The position numbers and the translations under genes were made by a program. Shown one piece after another: positions 23,749 through 36,657 of a DNA stretch of 64,000 nucleotides. How positions within the stretch are numbered: position 1 is the stretch's first letter; every line of letters begins with the position of its first letter. The DNA lies in the NCBI GenBank assembly GCA_033439795.1, contig JAUTDP010000003.1, positions 806,001 to 870,000 on the forward strand, written 5' to 3'. The DNA is from Sordaria brevicollis (taxonomy: Eukaryota > Ascomycota > Sordariomycetes > Sordariales > Sordariaceae). Below the pieces are notes generated by a model. The model was given only the letters and a program-made list of their open reading frames with translations. It was not told the DNA's origin and ran no database searches.

Positions 23749-26700
23749 ATGGCAAACCCAATCATGCCACTGAGACGGTCCCCGAGACTTCAGGCTCTGG
23801 CCATGTCTCGTTCAGGCTCCGGCTCCGGCTCCGGTTCCGGCTCTCGTCCTGGCCCCGGCTCTGGCTCTGGCTCTGGCTCTGGCTCCCACGTGGCGCCTAG
23901 CTCTGCTCCAAATCAGACGCAGAGGGTGCCTCCTCACATTGCAAAGCTTGCGTACTATCAAGAACTCGAGACGATCAGACGGGATAAACCGATTGTCGAT
24001 CCGAAAGATGCTGCAGCACCTATCAAAACGGTCGAGATATGGAGCCGGCCGGAGACTGCTGGAAAGAAGCCGGGTGTTACGATATCTCTCGATGGTGTTG
24101 ATAATACGTGGAAGAAGCCGGACGTTACAGTTATTGACAGTGACGACGACGATGATGTGGTCGAAATTGTTCCCACCAAAGCCAAGCCTCTTCCATTCAA
24201 CAAGATACCCGGTTTTCCTCCTTCTCCCCGGTACCAAATACCACCGAGGCCTACCTCTGCAATCGCGGCGTGGAATACAGGAGGAGCGAGCAAGAGGAAA
24301 TCATCCGACTTTATAGACCTCAGCGATCTGAGCGATTCAGAGGACGATGATATCATCAGGAAGCTTGAGCGCTCGACACCACACAACTTTACAGGAATCA
24401 GAAGGCAGCTGGGATACAGGAGAGGCATAGATGATCACTTCGGTAGATACAAAATAGCAGCAACTAGGAATTTCCACGACCGGTACTCCAAGTTAAAAAA
24501 TCCTAGAACCCCAACTGCCGACCCAGACCAGGCCACTTTACTCGCCGACTTCGATTGGTCTGGGTATTTCAAGAACCACTACGAGCATTTCAAGAACACC
24601 GAGAATCCCCCTTCTGTGCTATACAAGGGTTTCCCGATGATCGAAGACGTCGTCTTTGTGATGCACCCCAATACCTGGACAGAAGAAATCAGGCACGGCA
24701 AGCACATGGATACAGGACACTGTTACTGGGCTTCCATCGCGCTCTTGGTGTACGGCAGTGCCAGCTACTGGTTGCTCGTCAAGGCGGAACATCTATGGTA
24801 TCTCGAGAGCATCTTGGGCAACAAACACCATCCTCGCCACGAGTTCTACAAGAGAATGATGAATACGAGATTTGAATCGTCGTCATCTGGCGCAAAGATA
24901 CAGGGTGGAATCGTACGAGGACAATTCAACCTATGGGAGGCTTTGCAGATTTCGGGCGTCTGGATGAACCAGGACCCGTGCCATTTGACTGCTGATCTTT
25001 ATGGAGTCTACCTCGTTCTTTACAAGTACGACTCGTCAGAAAGGAAGGACTGGGTAGGCAAGGTTTATGATATGAAGACATATGGGGCCTACAATAGTCG
25101 ACATATTTTCCTATGTTATGCGGTACGTTCACTGACACTTCCCCAAGTATCCTGGAGTTGAGATCTTGGGCAAGCTGACACTGCGTTGACGAACAAATAG
25201 GATGAGAATCATTACAAGCCTATGCTTCCGAACGATTATATATCGTACGAGTTCCGTCTACCACGCCTCACGCTCGAGTCCACCGAGAAATACAGGCTCC
25301 AGACACAAGAACGCAACAGAAAAGTTGACGGCTTGGGCCACCACTTCCGAGCGCCGTTAAACTCCATTCCATCGTCCCTATCGGTACCTCGAACCAGCTA
25401 TCAAGACTCGGTAACGGAAAGTCACATCTACAGAGTGGTAGGATATGAACCCCCAAGTATCATCGTCATCGATGATGAGGAGGATCGCCCGCAACCGACA
25501 ATTTCCAAGCGTGTGAGGTTTGACATGACAGCAATCCAACCGGAGCCTGTGCAAGCACCAAAGCCTCCAACACCTCCAGCACCGAAACCTGCAACACCTT
25601 CAACACCGATACAGTCTTTACTCAAAGTTCCAACACCGCCACCCCAGCCCACTACGCCCATCAAATACAATGTTGGGTAGGTCTTTTCCATCTACCCCTA
25701 GGTAATCCAACACTACAACTAATGGCACGGATTAACCAGGAAACAGATTACATAAACTCCCGAGCCCAAAGGTTTCTCGACCCATCCTTCAACCACCAGT
25801 TCCCTACTGTCCAGTTGTCATACCCCCAGTGGGCATGGCCTTTGAGGCCCTTCGTGGCAACCTGGAAGTGGAGCCAGCCCTTGGACAACTTACCCTCTAT
25901 CACTCTCGACCACCGCCCGATATTAACCAGCTCTATGCGCACTTCCCGCACTACGACCGGCCACTACTCGACCAGTTCCACGCCTGGCTCGTCCAGCCCG
26001 AAAACATTGTCAAACCAGACTCCCAGCGCCTCGATATTCTCGAGAAAGGCAACCAGCTGTGGGAACAAGCCAAGGAGCCCGCTATCTCTCTGCGTGAAAT
26101 GCTCGGTTTCCAGGTGGACATGGCCGCCGTCGTCACCTTGATTACCCGCTACGACTTCCGGCTGCTGATCGAGTTCTATCTCTACGAGATGCAGGTCGAG
26201 AACAGAGTGAATAAAAGCTCCTCGCAGCTTCTCGAAGAACTGGAAGACGGCCATTACAAGTGGACGAATGACATCACCGGCCCTCGACACAACGGCGTGC
26301 ATCCGGGCATCATCTACACGCTTGACCACATGCTTGGGCGGTACGACCCTACCCTGCTAAAGGAACTGCAGGAGTGGGCGAGAGTGATAGACGAACATGC
26401 GGAAGCTGCCGGCAAGGGTCAGGTCCATCAAGGTCCGATCGTGATGGGGTACGAGCTAAAGCAGAAGTTGACGAATGGTCAGCTAATGCAGTGTCTGGAA
26501 GAGGAGCACCAGAAGAGGCTACGAATCCGTAAGGCCGAGTGGGAAACCATGGAGATACAGCGGAGAATGCAAGAACAGCTCGGGCAGGAAGCAAAAATCA
26601 TTGCTTTCCAGAAGGAGTTGGAGGAGAGGTACTTCCGTGAGCAGTTCTGGCAGTCCACGAATATCATGGACGTTGAAAAGACGGGACGAGCAAAGGACAC

Positions 26701-28408
26701 GAACGAGATGGATGTTGACGAGCACTGGGAGTTGGACGACGGTATAGGTCCGTTCGGTGGGCACGGCCCGCCGATAGAGGGCGTGATCCAGATGAACCTG
26801 GGACCGGAAATCAACATGCTCGCTGATGAGGACTCCGAGCTGGACGCCATCGCTGAAGAGATCAAGAGGCTGGAGAAGGAGATTGAGCGGGCCAAGGAGA
26901 AGGCGAAAAATATTACGGACAAGAAGGACTATGATGCCTTGTTCATAAGCCCGAGGAAGGTGGGTGGGACTTCGAAGAGTGTGAATGAGGCGAAGAAGGT
27001 GCTGGAGGAGTTGAAAAAGCTGCTGAACGCGAAGACGCCGAGGGATAAGTTGCGCGAGAAGGAGCAGGAGAAGAAAGATTTGGAGCACCTAAAACGCGAA
27101 AGGGAGAAGCTGAGGGAGATGGAGAAGCTGAGGGAGATGGAGAAGGAATTGAGGAAGGAAAAGGAGAAGGCCAAGCCCAAGCCCAAGGAAGGGGAAAGTG
27201 CTGTTGAGAAAGCGGCGAGACAGCTGGAGGAGATCCGGCAGGCCAGGAAAGAAAAGGAGGCCCGGGATAAAGCCAAACTCGACGCTATATTGGCTAAAGA
27301 CGGAGACAAGGAACGAGAAAGAACTCGATCTGGTTCAGTCACTAGTACCAAGGACCGCCAAAGCTCTGAACCTCCTGTCTCGAAGCTTTGGCCCCGGACA
27401 CCTACTAAGAATGAGGCGGCTGCTTCTTTTGCGGGAGGTGATCCCTTTGGCCCAGCTGCATCTGCTAAGACTTCCGCGTCTGTAGCCTTTGACATAAAGG
27501 GCCTCAAACTACCTGGAGGCACCACCGGTAGGACCCTTGGTTCCAGCTCCAACCCGACGAGTGGTTCTTCCGCGTTTAACAAATCCGGAAATACACTTGG
27601 AGGAACAGGATCTTCCGGCCGCACTCTAGACTCTGTTCCCATCACCGCAGGTAACACTCTTGGAGGAGGCAGAACCTTGGCAAGCCTGGGTAGCACTACC
27701 GCCGGCGATGCTAAACCCCGAACCCCAACCTTGAAAAACCGCCGTCCCCCTCCTCGCCGCCCTTATGTCACCGACTCCTCCTCTCCTCCCAGCTCTTCCA
27801 TTTCAACCACCTCCACCACCTCCACCGGCATCACCACCCCAAGCCCTGGCTCAGGCTCCGTCGCCAGCCGCACCCGCTCCCGCTCTCGCGCCAATAGCGC
27901 CAATAACCCTCATTCCTCACCCACCCGCATCGGCCGCACCCGCTCCAACTCCGCTGCCTCCAAAATGGGCGCCTCCCCATCCTTAACCTCCAAAAAACTA
28001 GCAGACAAAATCACCTCCAACGCCGATAAAATCTCCCCCGCCAACGTCAACATCAACCCCATGACTCTCGCCCTAGGCGGTGACAAACCATCTTGGGGCT
28101 TCGGCAACCTTCCCTCGGGCTCACCGCCAACAGAACCGTTTCCAGCATACGACCCCGGTGTGACACCACCGTCACCTAGGAAACAGGTTGGACGACACAG
28201 TAGAGAAAGAAGTAGGAGTGCAGGTAGGAGGAGAGCCAGCCGGGGCAGCATCGGGTTGGCGGATTTTGATGGGATGGGATTGAGTGATGTACCCGAGGTT
28301 GATGAGAAGTTGTATAACGACGAGAGTTTGTGGGGAGGGAGTGATTGGAATGATCCCGAGGGTGAGGGGGGGAAGGTGAAGTCTTTGAGGATTGAGGAGT
28401 TGGAGTGA
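23749..28408 (+). CDS. OTU-like cysteine protease domain fused to coiled-coil/Ser-Pro tail
   Basis: Modelled as three exons: 23749..25122, 25201..25676 and 25747..28408 (introns 78 and 70 nt), giving 1503 aa. The N-terminus has a Gly-Ser repeat from a GGCTCC/GGCTCT tract. Residues about 300-470 resemble an OTU deubiquitinase fold: MDTGHCYWASIALL with candidate nucleophile Cys325 just after Asp321, and the late HIFLCYA|DENHYKPMLP with candidate His462. After a Pro-rich linker the second half starts with a folded-looking region (MAFEALRGNLEVEPALG), then a long charged coiled coil at about 870-1135 (repeated LREMEK), and a Ser/Thr/Pro tail ending acidic. The second join depends on acceptor AAACAG at 25746; using the stronger-looking CCAG at 25739 would hit a stop, and two separate genes is the alternative (second start 25835). 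Protease activity is inference. Confidence 0.6.
23811..23886 (+). repeat. GGCTCC/GGCTCT hexanucleotide repeat in coding sequence
   Basis: About twelve near-tandem hexamers encode Gly-Ser (with two Arg/Pro interruptions) near the N-terminus of the OTU-like protein. Such repeats change length by slippage without breaking the frame. Confidence 0.8.
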
Positions 28409-28898
28409 TGGAGGCGAAGGTCGTTAAATTTCGGATTGTTGATGGAAGAGACCTAATGTTATGGTAGAGGGTGTTCAGATAAGATTGGGCTTGGCTAGAG
28501 GTAGTCACTAGAGAGGCGTTTGGTTTTTTTGGCTTTTGTTTTTATACCTATGATTTTGACTTACTTTGTTGATCTTTTGTAGAACAGTTACCCTGGTTCA
28601 GGGGACTTTTTGGGGAAAGCTTGGTAGTCGTGACAACGGTGGGAGTAGGGGAGAAGGAGGTGAGCTGGCTCACATGTACTTCTATAGAAAGCCCGTAGCT
28701 AACAGTTACCTAAACGATGTAAATCAACTTACTTCAACATCACTCTCATATCCTCCTGCACCTTCAGGAACTGGCACAACGCAAAGCATTGAAACACGTG
28801 AAATCTATTCTTCTCATCTTTTTGTGGTATCTTCATTTGTCCCCAGACATTCTAGCTTTTTCCAACCCATACTAAACCCAAACCCAAGCAGCACACGC
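28409..28898. other. Convergent intergenic region
   Basis: About 490 bp between the converging OTU-like gene (plus) and GMP synthase (minus); both 3' UTRs must fit here. T-rich stretches at 28520-28560. Nothing else seen. Confidence 0.5.
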
Positions 28899-31045
28899 TT
28901 ACTCAAGCTCAATAGTACCAGGAGGCTTGCTAGTAATGTCATAAGTGACTCTGCAAACACCATTCACCTCGTTGACGATCCTGTTCATCACGCGCTGGAG
29001 GAACTCCCAAGGGAAGTTGAACGCCTCAGCGGTCATGAAATCGGTAGTAGTAACCGCGCGAAGGATAATGATGTAGCCATAAACGCGCTTATCACCCATA
29101 ACACCGACAGCGCGGCTGGGATCAACAGCGGCGTAGGCCTGCGAGATCTGATCGTAGAGACCAGCCTTGCGGATCTCGGAGATGAAGATGTGATCGGCCT
29201 GGCGGGCGATGCGCACCTTCTCCTCGGTGACCTCGCCGAGAATGCGCACGGCGATGCCGGGGCCGGGGAAGGGGTGGCGCATCACGAGCTCCTCGTGGAT
29301 GCCGAGGGTGCGTCCGAGCTCGCGGACCTCGTCCTTGTAAAGGGAGCGGAGGGGCTCGATGAGCTGGAGACCCTGGCCGTTGGTCATGCGCTCGGGCAGA
29401 CCGCCGACGTTGTGGTGCGTCTTGATGGTGGCGGAGGGACCCTTGAAGGAGAGGGACTCAATGACATCGGGGTACAAAGTGCCCTGGAGGAAGAAGCCGA
29501 TCTTGGTGCCCTTGCCGGACTGCTCGGCGGCCTTCTCGATCTTCTCGGCCTCGGCCTCGAACACGTCGATGAACTTGCCGCCGATGAACTTGCGCTTCTG
29601 CTCGGGGTCGTGCAGACCCTTCAGACCCTCGAGGAAGTCCTTGGAGGCGTCGACGACGGTCAGGTTGATGCCCAGGTGCTGCTTGAGGTCGCGCTCGACC
29701 TGCTCGCACTCGTCCAGGCGCATGACGCCGTTGTTGACGAGGACGGCCCAGAAGCGGTCGCCAATGGCCTCCTTCATGAGCTTGGCGGCGACGGTGGAGT
29801 CGACGCCACCGGAGACGGCGCCGAGGACCTGGCCCTCAGGGCCGACGAGGTCGCGGATGCGGGCGATCTCCTGGTCGAGGAAGCGGGCCATGGTCCAGTT
29901 CTGGGCACAGCCGCAGATGCCGACGGCGAAGTTCTTGAGGAGCTGGGTGCCGTTCTGGGAGTGGGTGACCTCGGGGTGGAACTGGAGACCGTAGATGGGC
30001 TTGGTCTTGTGGGCGATGGCGGCGTACTCGGAGTTGTCGGAGACGGCAACGGTGTGGAAGCCCTCGGGGAGAGCGCCGAGCTTGTCGCCGTGGGACATCC
30101 ACACGCGCATGGAGTCCTCGAGGCCGGCGAAGAGGCGGTCGACGTGGGCATCGTCACCCTTGAGGGCCTTCAGGTTGGAGTGGCCGTACTCGCGGTGAAC
30201 GCCGGCGATGACGTTCTCGGGGCTGGCGCGCCAGGCGATCTCCTGCATGCCATCTGTAGAAGTGTCAATGATGAGGACCGGGGGTGAGAGGTTATGGTGA
30301 GTAGTGGTGACATGAGTTCACCATGAGATATCACATACAGCAGATGCCAAGAATGGGGACGCCTAGGCAGGGAGAGTCAGCAAGGATACAAGCAGTCTTT
30401 TCTGTCAGAGTTGATCCATACCAAGCTCGAACACGGCAGGGTCGACGTGGGGAGCACCCTCCTCATAGACAGAGTAAGGGCCGCCGGAGAGGATAACACC
30501 CTTGGGCTTGTAATCGAGATCAGCAATCTTGGTGGTGCATGGCAGCATCTCCGAGAGGATGTTGAGCTCTCTCAGACGACGGGTGATCCTTTGGTAGTCA
30601 TGGGTTAGTTGTGTCTCTCATTGTTTACATTGGGGTGGCAGGGGGGGCGTCGAGATGGTTAGACAATCCAGGGGTCAAGTAAACAAAAGAGGCAGCCATG
30701 AATAGCCGGTTTTGTTGTAATTACGGAGCCCGTAGGCAATAATGTGCTGCAACTCATATTTCGTACGAGTGAGAGTGAAAAGGAGGAACCTACAAGTGAG
30801 TGTACTGCGATCTGTTATGAGAGATACAAGCGACTTGTTAGCACATATTCAACATGCACATATAAAATCCACACAAAGCTGCATATTGTGGTAACAACCA
30901 CAACAAGCAGGCAAAATGCAGGACGAGGACATCGACATCAAGCAAGCAAGCAAGCAAGCAAGCAGGAACAGACGCACCCGAAATCCAAAGTCAGGATGGT
31001 ATCGAAGGCCTTGGTAGGCACCTCTCCGAGGGTAGCGGCAGCCAT
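28899..31045 (-). CDS. GMP synthase (glutamine-hydrolysing)
   Basis: Last step of guanine nucleotide synthesis: XMP to GMP using glutamine and ATP. Five minus-strand exons: 31045..30978, 30811..30794 (18 nt), 30588..30422, 30362..30339 (24 nt) and 30253..28899; introns of 166, 205, 59 and 85 nt. Sum 1632 nt, 543 aa, family length. The class I amidotransferase domain is assembled across the joins: [27 protein letters not shown], then GIC|YGMQEI with nucleophile Cys, and the His-Glu pair in LQFHPEVTH. The ATP-pyrophosphatase P-loop is GAVSGGVDS; the C-terminal dimerisation domain has [11 protein letters not shown] and ends PPGTIELE. The two micro-exons carry residues that are invariant in the family, so the model is firm. 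Intron 1 holds a (CAAG)n repeat. The promoter abuts the RIP-mutated retroelement. Confidence 0.97.
30940..30964. repeat. AAGC tetranucleotide microsatellite
   Basis: About six tandem AAGC units inside the first intron of the GMP synthase gene. Non-coding. Confidence 0.85.
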
Positions 31046-31243
31046 TTTGTTGGTATGTGTGGAGTGGTTATCGACAACCAAAGATGCGAATGCGCGACTT
31101 CGAATTTTGGATGCCGGATCTCAACGAAGACGGGAAAAGAGAGGGTTTCAATTTTTTTTCAGGCCCTGCAAACCACCAGCTTCAGCGGCCGAGTGGGGGA
31201 CTTCACTGACTCCTCCCCAGTCGATCAGCTCCAGAATTTTGGA

Positions 31244-31250
31244 TGACTCA
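31244..31250. promoter_or_regulatory. Candidate CPC-1/GCN4-type site (TGACTCA)
   Basis: A perfect TGACTCA lies about 200 bp upstream of the GMP synthase ATG, with a near-match TGACTCC at 31207. This is the consensus for GCN4/CPC-1 bZIP activators, which in yeast also control purine genes. Function here is inferred only from sequence and position. Confidence 0.4.
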
Positions 31251-31398
31251 GCTGCCGATAAGCTGATAAGAAAGCTCTGCGGCCAATCACGACCGTGGAA
31301 GTCACAGTCACACACGACACCCCACGCACCCCGCCAAAGTCCCACCCATCTGTCACTGTCGCTCCACGGCCCGGTCTAGGCTGTGCGCTATGAAATGG

Positions 31399-31403
31399 GA
31401 CTG
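31399..31403. repeat. Left target-site duplication (GACTG)
   Basis: GACTG directly precedes the left LTR; the same five bases follow the right LTR at 36827-36831. Five base pairs is the usual duplication for LTR retrotransposons. Confidence 0.85.
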
Positions 31404-31572
31404 TATAGAATAGCAGTAATATAGGGGTATTGAGAATGAGGGTGCAGAGTGTATATTATATAGAATCTGTTCTATGACTAGGAAAATCCCGTATACAAAA
31501 ATCAGGGTTTTGCCCAACAATCTAGATTATATAAGAAAGGCGGTGGTAGGAAACCTACCCCTATATTTAATA
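31404..31572 (-). repeat. Left LTR (3' LTR of the minus-strand element)
   Basis: 169 bp, starting TATAGAATAG (mutated from TGTAGAATAG) and ending TTTAATA (mutated from TCTGACA). Aligned by eye with the right LTR it has about 18 differences, all transitions, about 16 of them C-to-T or G-to-A on this copy. Confidence 0.92.
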
Positions 31573-31751
31573 TACCCCCCCAACTATATTAATATATACT
31601 AAAAAACTGGTTAAAGGCGCCCAAATAAAGCTATTCCCAAATTCTATACCCTTAAAATTAATAAATCCCTAAATAGTCGCCTTTAAAAATATCGCTTATT
31701 AATCGTACTATATTTAAAAGGTCCGTAGTATTAATTTTCAACAATTAACCG

Positions 31752-31894
31752 GGCGCCGTAGTTTAGTGGTTAGAGCGTTAAGGTCCTATATTAAATAACC
31801 GTACGGTATCTTTAAATTATATTTAATAGTATACTCCCCGGATTATCTTTAATAGCTATCTTTAAAAGTCGTAGGTTCGAATCCCATCGGCGCT
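31752..31894 (+). other. Split tRNA-like sequence inside the retroelement
   Basis: GGCGCCG at 31752 can pair with CGGCGCT at 31888-31894 like an acceptor stem. An A-box (TAGTTTAGTGG) follows the 5' half, and a perfect B-box (GGTTCGAATCC) precedes the 3' half. About 90 AT-rich bases separate the halves, far more than a normal tRNA. It could be a tRNA-derived SINE, an intron-bearing or interrupted tRNA gene, or a tRNA pseudogene. No anticodon can be assigned with confidence. It lies on the strand opposite the element, beyond its RNase H region. Confidence 0.5.
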
Positions 31895-34800
31895 AAACTT
31901 TTTACCTTTTTTCCTTCTTACAAATATTATATAAGATCCCTTCATTTTATAAGGGTTATTTTAATAGAGTAGTATAAATCGATAATTATTTATAATAATA
32001 CTATCCTTCCTTTTTACTTCTTTAAAATATTCTATCCCCGCTAGAATTGGACTATTAATATACTCGCGTTAATTAATTTCAATACCCTCTCCTTCTCCTT
32101 CCTTAAATTCGAAATGTTTATAAGACTTATTTAGCGAATAAACTCCTTATATTTCTCTATAATTAATACTTTCGTTAACCTATCGGCGATTATTTCGGTT
32201 ATAGGTATATAATATACGTTAAATATATTATATTACTATCCTTCTCGGAGTTAATAATTATAAATATCGATATACTTAAATTTAATTTAAAATTTAGCGT
32301 TTTCTTTAATAATTAAACGGATCGTTTAGGCGTTATTATATCCTAATAGAATACTCTTATTATTAATTCCTAAATTAAAAATTAGCGAATCGAATAAGCG
32401 TTTTACTTACAAACCTTTACGAACCCCTTATAATAGGGATAATAGTTTAACTTCGGTAATAGAAATAATAACGGTATCCTATTTATTAATTTACTAATTA
32501 ACGGTTTTATTTAATAATTATATAACGAATCCTTATAAATTTTATCGATTTAAAATATTATCAATATAAGAAGTATTAATTAAAACTAAGAATAAATTAC
32601 TACCCCCCAATTAGAATATATAATTTTCGGTACCCTTAAAATAAGCGAGTAATCGGTTAGCGGTAGCGTAATAAATACCGTTAAAATTAATAAAAAAACG
32701 AAATAATTTAAAATTAGTAAAAGCGCCGTCGGGTTTAATAATAACCAGCGCGTATATAATTTTGCCGATTACCTTTTAATATATTTTAACGGATTTAAAG
32801 TTAGCGGTGCCCTTAGAGGGGAGGAGCTTCTTAATATTTATAGGAGTTTAGGGAAACGATTGGGATTACTAAAATTTCTCTATAATTTTTTTAATATATT
32901 CGCGTTAAAATAATTAAATTAACCGCTTTATTTAATTTCGAATAACTTTGATATTTAAAAACTATTAAATATTATTACTGCTTATTAATTAATAGTAACT
33001 TTCTAAAACGTTAATAATTCTAATAGCGTTGTATTTATTTTCGTTTCGGTAAGTAAAAATAATATTATCGATGTAGAAAAAGATTATTATATTTCGGTAA
33101 ATAAATATATAAAATTCTATAAGGATAGGGATTAAATTAACGGTAATAAGAATTTTAATAAATTCGTATTATTATAATAAAAGGGAGCGCCGAAGATTAT
33201 AAAGGGCGCGTAATAATTTAATAACTTTATTTTATTGGGTATATCCTAATAATATTCGTATATAAATAAATTTATTGAAAAGGGTATTAACGAAGGTATT
33301 AATAGTATTATATTATTTAAGTTCGAAATTAAAATAATTTATAATAGCTATTATAATACGGAAAGTACGAATTACCAAAGTAATTACGTAAATATCCTAT
33401 AGATTTTAAGGTTATTAGTCTTTTCTTATAATAAAGCGTACTTTACTTTTAAGGTAGTAACCCGCTACGTTAAATTTATAAATATATACCTATATAGAAT
33501 CGAAAGGGATAATTCTTTAATATTTTTCCTAATTTACTTACTTCTACAATCCCTTTATATCGTAATCTTAAAAATACTCCCTTTTAATTTAACGAAATAT
33601 TTTTTAAAAAGGATAGAAATAAAGGTTTTAGTAGCTCTTAGGTAGAGGGGGGAATTTTCGGCAATATAAAGTATTTAATATATTTAATATATTATACCTT
33701 TTAACGTTATCGATAGTAAATTTCGAATTTATATAGAAATCGTCGTTATCGATTTCTAACCCGAATTTCCTTAATTAATTTAAACTAATATAATCGATAA
33801 TATAATTATTATATATACTAATTTAATAGAAATTAGGCGCATTTAGGAAGGATATTATTTAATATAAATATTAATCCGCTCGGGGGAAATGGGTAAAAGG
33901 TTATACTAAAGGGACGTAGTTTAAATTCTTAATAAGAAACGAAGTTAAATTATTAAAGGGAATCGGTAAACTATAATTAATTAATTCATTTATTTTATTT
34001 ATTATTATATCCTATTAATTATCCGGTCGTTTTAATATTTAGGGATATAATATTTCCTCCTCTTACTTATATATATACCCGGCGGGCTCGGTAGGGATCG
34101 TAGGGGTCTCTAACTCCGCGGGTATAAATTCGACAACTAAACCGAAATTATTTAATTCGTCGTTAATATAATTTTTTAGAATTAGGAAGGGTATAATAAA
34201 ATTATCTTCTAATTAATAAAAATTATTTAATTATATAGTTAACTTTTCTAAGGAAATTTTAAACGAATTTTAGAATTTCTTAATATTATTTATAAAAACC
34301 TCGTCTTCATTAAAGACTACGTCTTTAATTATTATAATCGAATTAATATAAAGATTTTAAATTCGGTAAATATTTAACGATTAGTAACCGATTAAGTAAT
34401 TAACCCAAGTATATTTTTTGAACTTCCTAGTTTTATTATAGCCGTATAGGATTTCTATTATAAACGTAAAAGCTTTATAGCTATAAACTTTCAAATATAC
34501 TAAAGTAAGGACTACCTTTTACTAACCGCCGTTGCGGTCTATTATATAGGCTTTAAAATGTTCTTCTAGGGTTTTCTAATTAAAATTGTACTTAAGAATT
34601 TTATTAAGAAGGTAGGTTATAACCGCTATAATTTCTTTTTAAAATTCTTTTAGAAAATTTATAAATTCTCTTATAATTCTAATTTTTTCGCTAAATATAC
34701 CCTCCGAGTATTTAACGCCGCCGTTCTATATTTAAGTATACGGCGTAAAAGGCTCGACCCTAATACCCTATTATAATAGAAAAATAACGACCCTAAATTT

Positions 34801-36657
34801 AATTATTATAATTTTATTATTATATTTAATTACTTATATTTAAATTTAATATTAAATTTTTAAGCTAATAATAAGGAAAGATAGGGCTACGATAATAGAG
34901 TCGGTAATTTTCTTAATAAAATAATATATTTAAAGGTAATTAAACTAATAATTAACTATTATTATTAATATAAAAATTTAATTAAACCCTACCTTTATTA
35001 GAGTATATTCGAAAAAATCGATAATTACCCTTTATCCTAATCCTTTAAACGTAATATAGGTAGCCTTCCCAATTTAGCGTTTTAATTTAATTACCGTATA
35101 CGTATTGTAATATACTAAATTTAAACCCTTAAAGCGTACGCTATATTCTTTATTAATTAATTAAATAAGGGTTTCGGGTTTAAGGTAGCTAAATTTAAGG
35201 TATTAATATAAAGTATCTCCTTTTTAGGGTTTTTTAGCAATTTTACTCCAAGGAGTTCGAACGTTGAAAGAGGATTAATTAACGTTATTTTTAAAATTAA
35301 GAAGGATATATTTAAGAATAAATTATTAAAAATGATTGGAAATAAAATAATAATAGGAAAGATCGGGGGCGCGAATATAAGAGTTAATAATATCCTAAAA
35401 ATAATCGAATTCTATAAGCTTTCGAAAAAATACGAAATTGTAAATTATATTTAGAATTAACGCTACATCGTTTAAACGAAGTTTAAAGAGATTACCCTTA
35501 TTATCGCTAATTAGGATATAAACGGTCCCGTATCCTTTAATTATTAATAAACCGTTATTAATTTAAACGTAATTTCCTTTATTTATAAGGGTAAAGTTTT
35601 TAAAACGGCTAATTTCGTTAAAAATATAAATTATCGTACTTAAATTAAAAATAACTAAATCTCTTAATAAATATACGGGAACTTCCTATCGAAATTTTAA
35701 TATTAAGAAATTAAATTAATGGCCAATTTTATTAATCCTCCGACCTTTAAATTAGAATCCGCTATTAAAGGTATTAATTGCAAATTTTATTAGCTTTTTA
35801 ATAAGAGTTTATTACGTTAATACGATTCTAATATTTAATTTACGGAACTTTTACGTAAATTAGGTATTCCTTTAATAATTTTTATTAACTATACTTTAAA
35901 TACGTTAATTAGGAATTTAATTAGAATTAAGCGTTAGGGAGGGGATTATATACTAGTATTTATTATAAGAGTAATTAAATCTTTTGTAGGTTTTATAAAT
36001 TCGCTTTTAGCGTTTATTATTTTAATTATTAATATTTTAGCCGCGCTTCCTATTAATATTATTAAAAGCGTCCCCTATAGTTCGATTATTAAATATAGGG
36101 GTAAGAAACGTATTGCCTTTTAAAACCTAATTACGCGATTTTTTAAAGTAGTAATTATAGACCCGTTCCCTAAAATTGTAGGCTAGGTTAAAGTAGGTGA
36201 GATTATTATTTAGGAGCTTTTTGTCCGTAATTTTAAAGGACGTGGCCTAGTTCTTAAAAGGGGAATTGCTAAATTTGTTCACTACGTTAAAAAAGTCGGT
36301 CTTCTATACTTTGGGGTTAATATACTCGTCGACCTTAAAGTATTTACCGATGGCTATAATATATTCCTACTCTTATAATTAATTAGTTTAATTGCGGGGA
36401 TAGGTCGTAATATTGATCTTATCGCGGTAATTAGCGCGGATATCGTTGTAGGCTTATTCCTCGTCGAATTGAACGTTAGATTTCACCGTATTATACCAAG
36501 CGGATAGGGAAGCAGTTCCTGAGGACGGCGTCGCCCGCTTTCTTGAGATCGGTAATCGAGGATATTGTTGTGATTGTTGTTGTTAATCGAATATCGCTGT
36601 TACTGCTGTATTCTGCCGGGTTACCGTAATCGGGGGGTAGCAAATGAGATTCTTAAT

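Noticed and set aside
25739..25740. CCAG at 25736-25739 as acceptor for the second intron of the OTU-like gene
   Set aside because: It has a good CTAAT branch site, but with the only usable donor (25677) it leads straight to a TAA at 25753. The next acceptor (25746) keeps the frame open into the long downstream exon.
28566..30287. 573-codon open frame on the plus strand
   Set aside because: Antisense shadow of the GMP synthase last exon; composition is biased (Leu/Ala/Val/Glu/Asp) and no family motif is seen.
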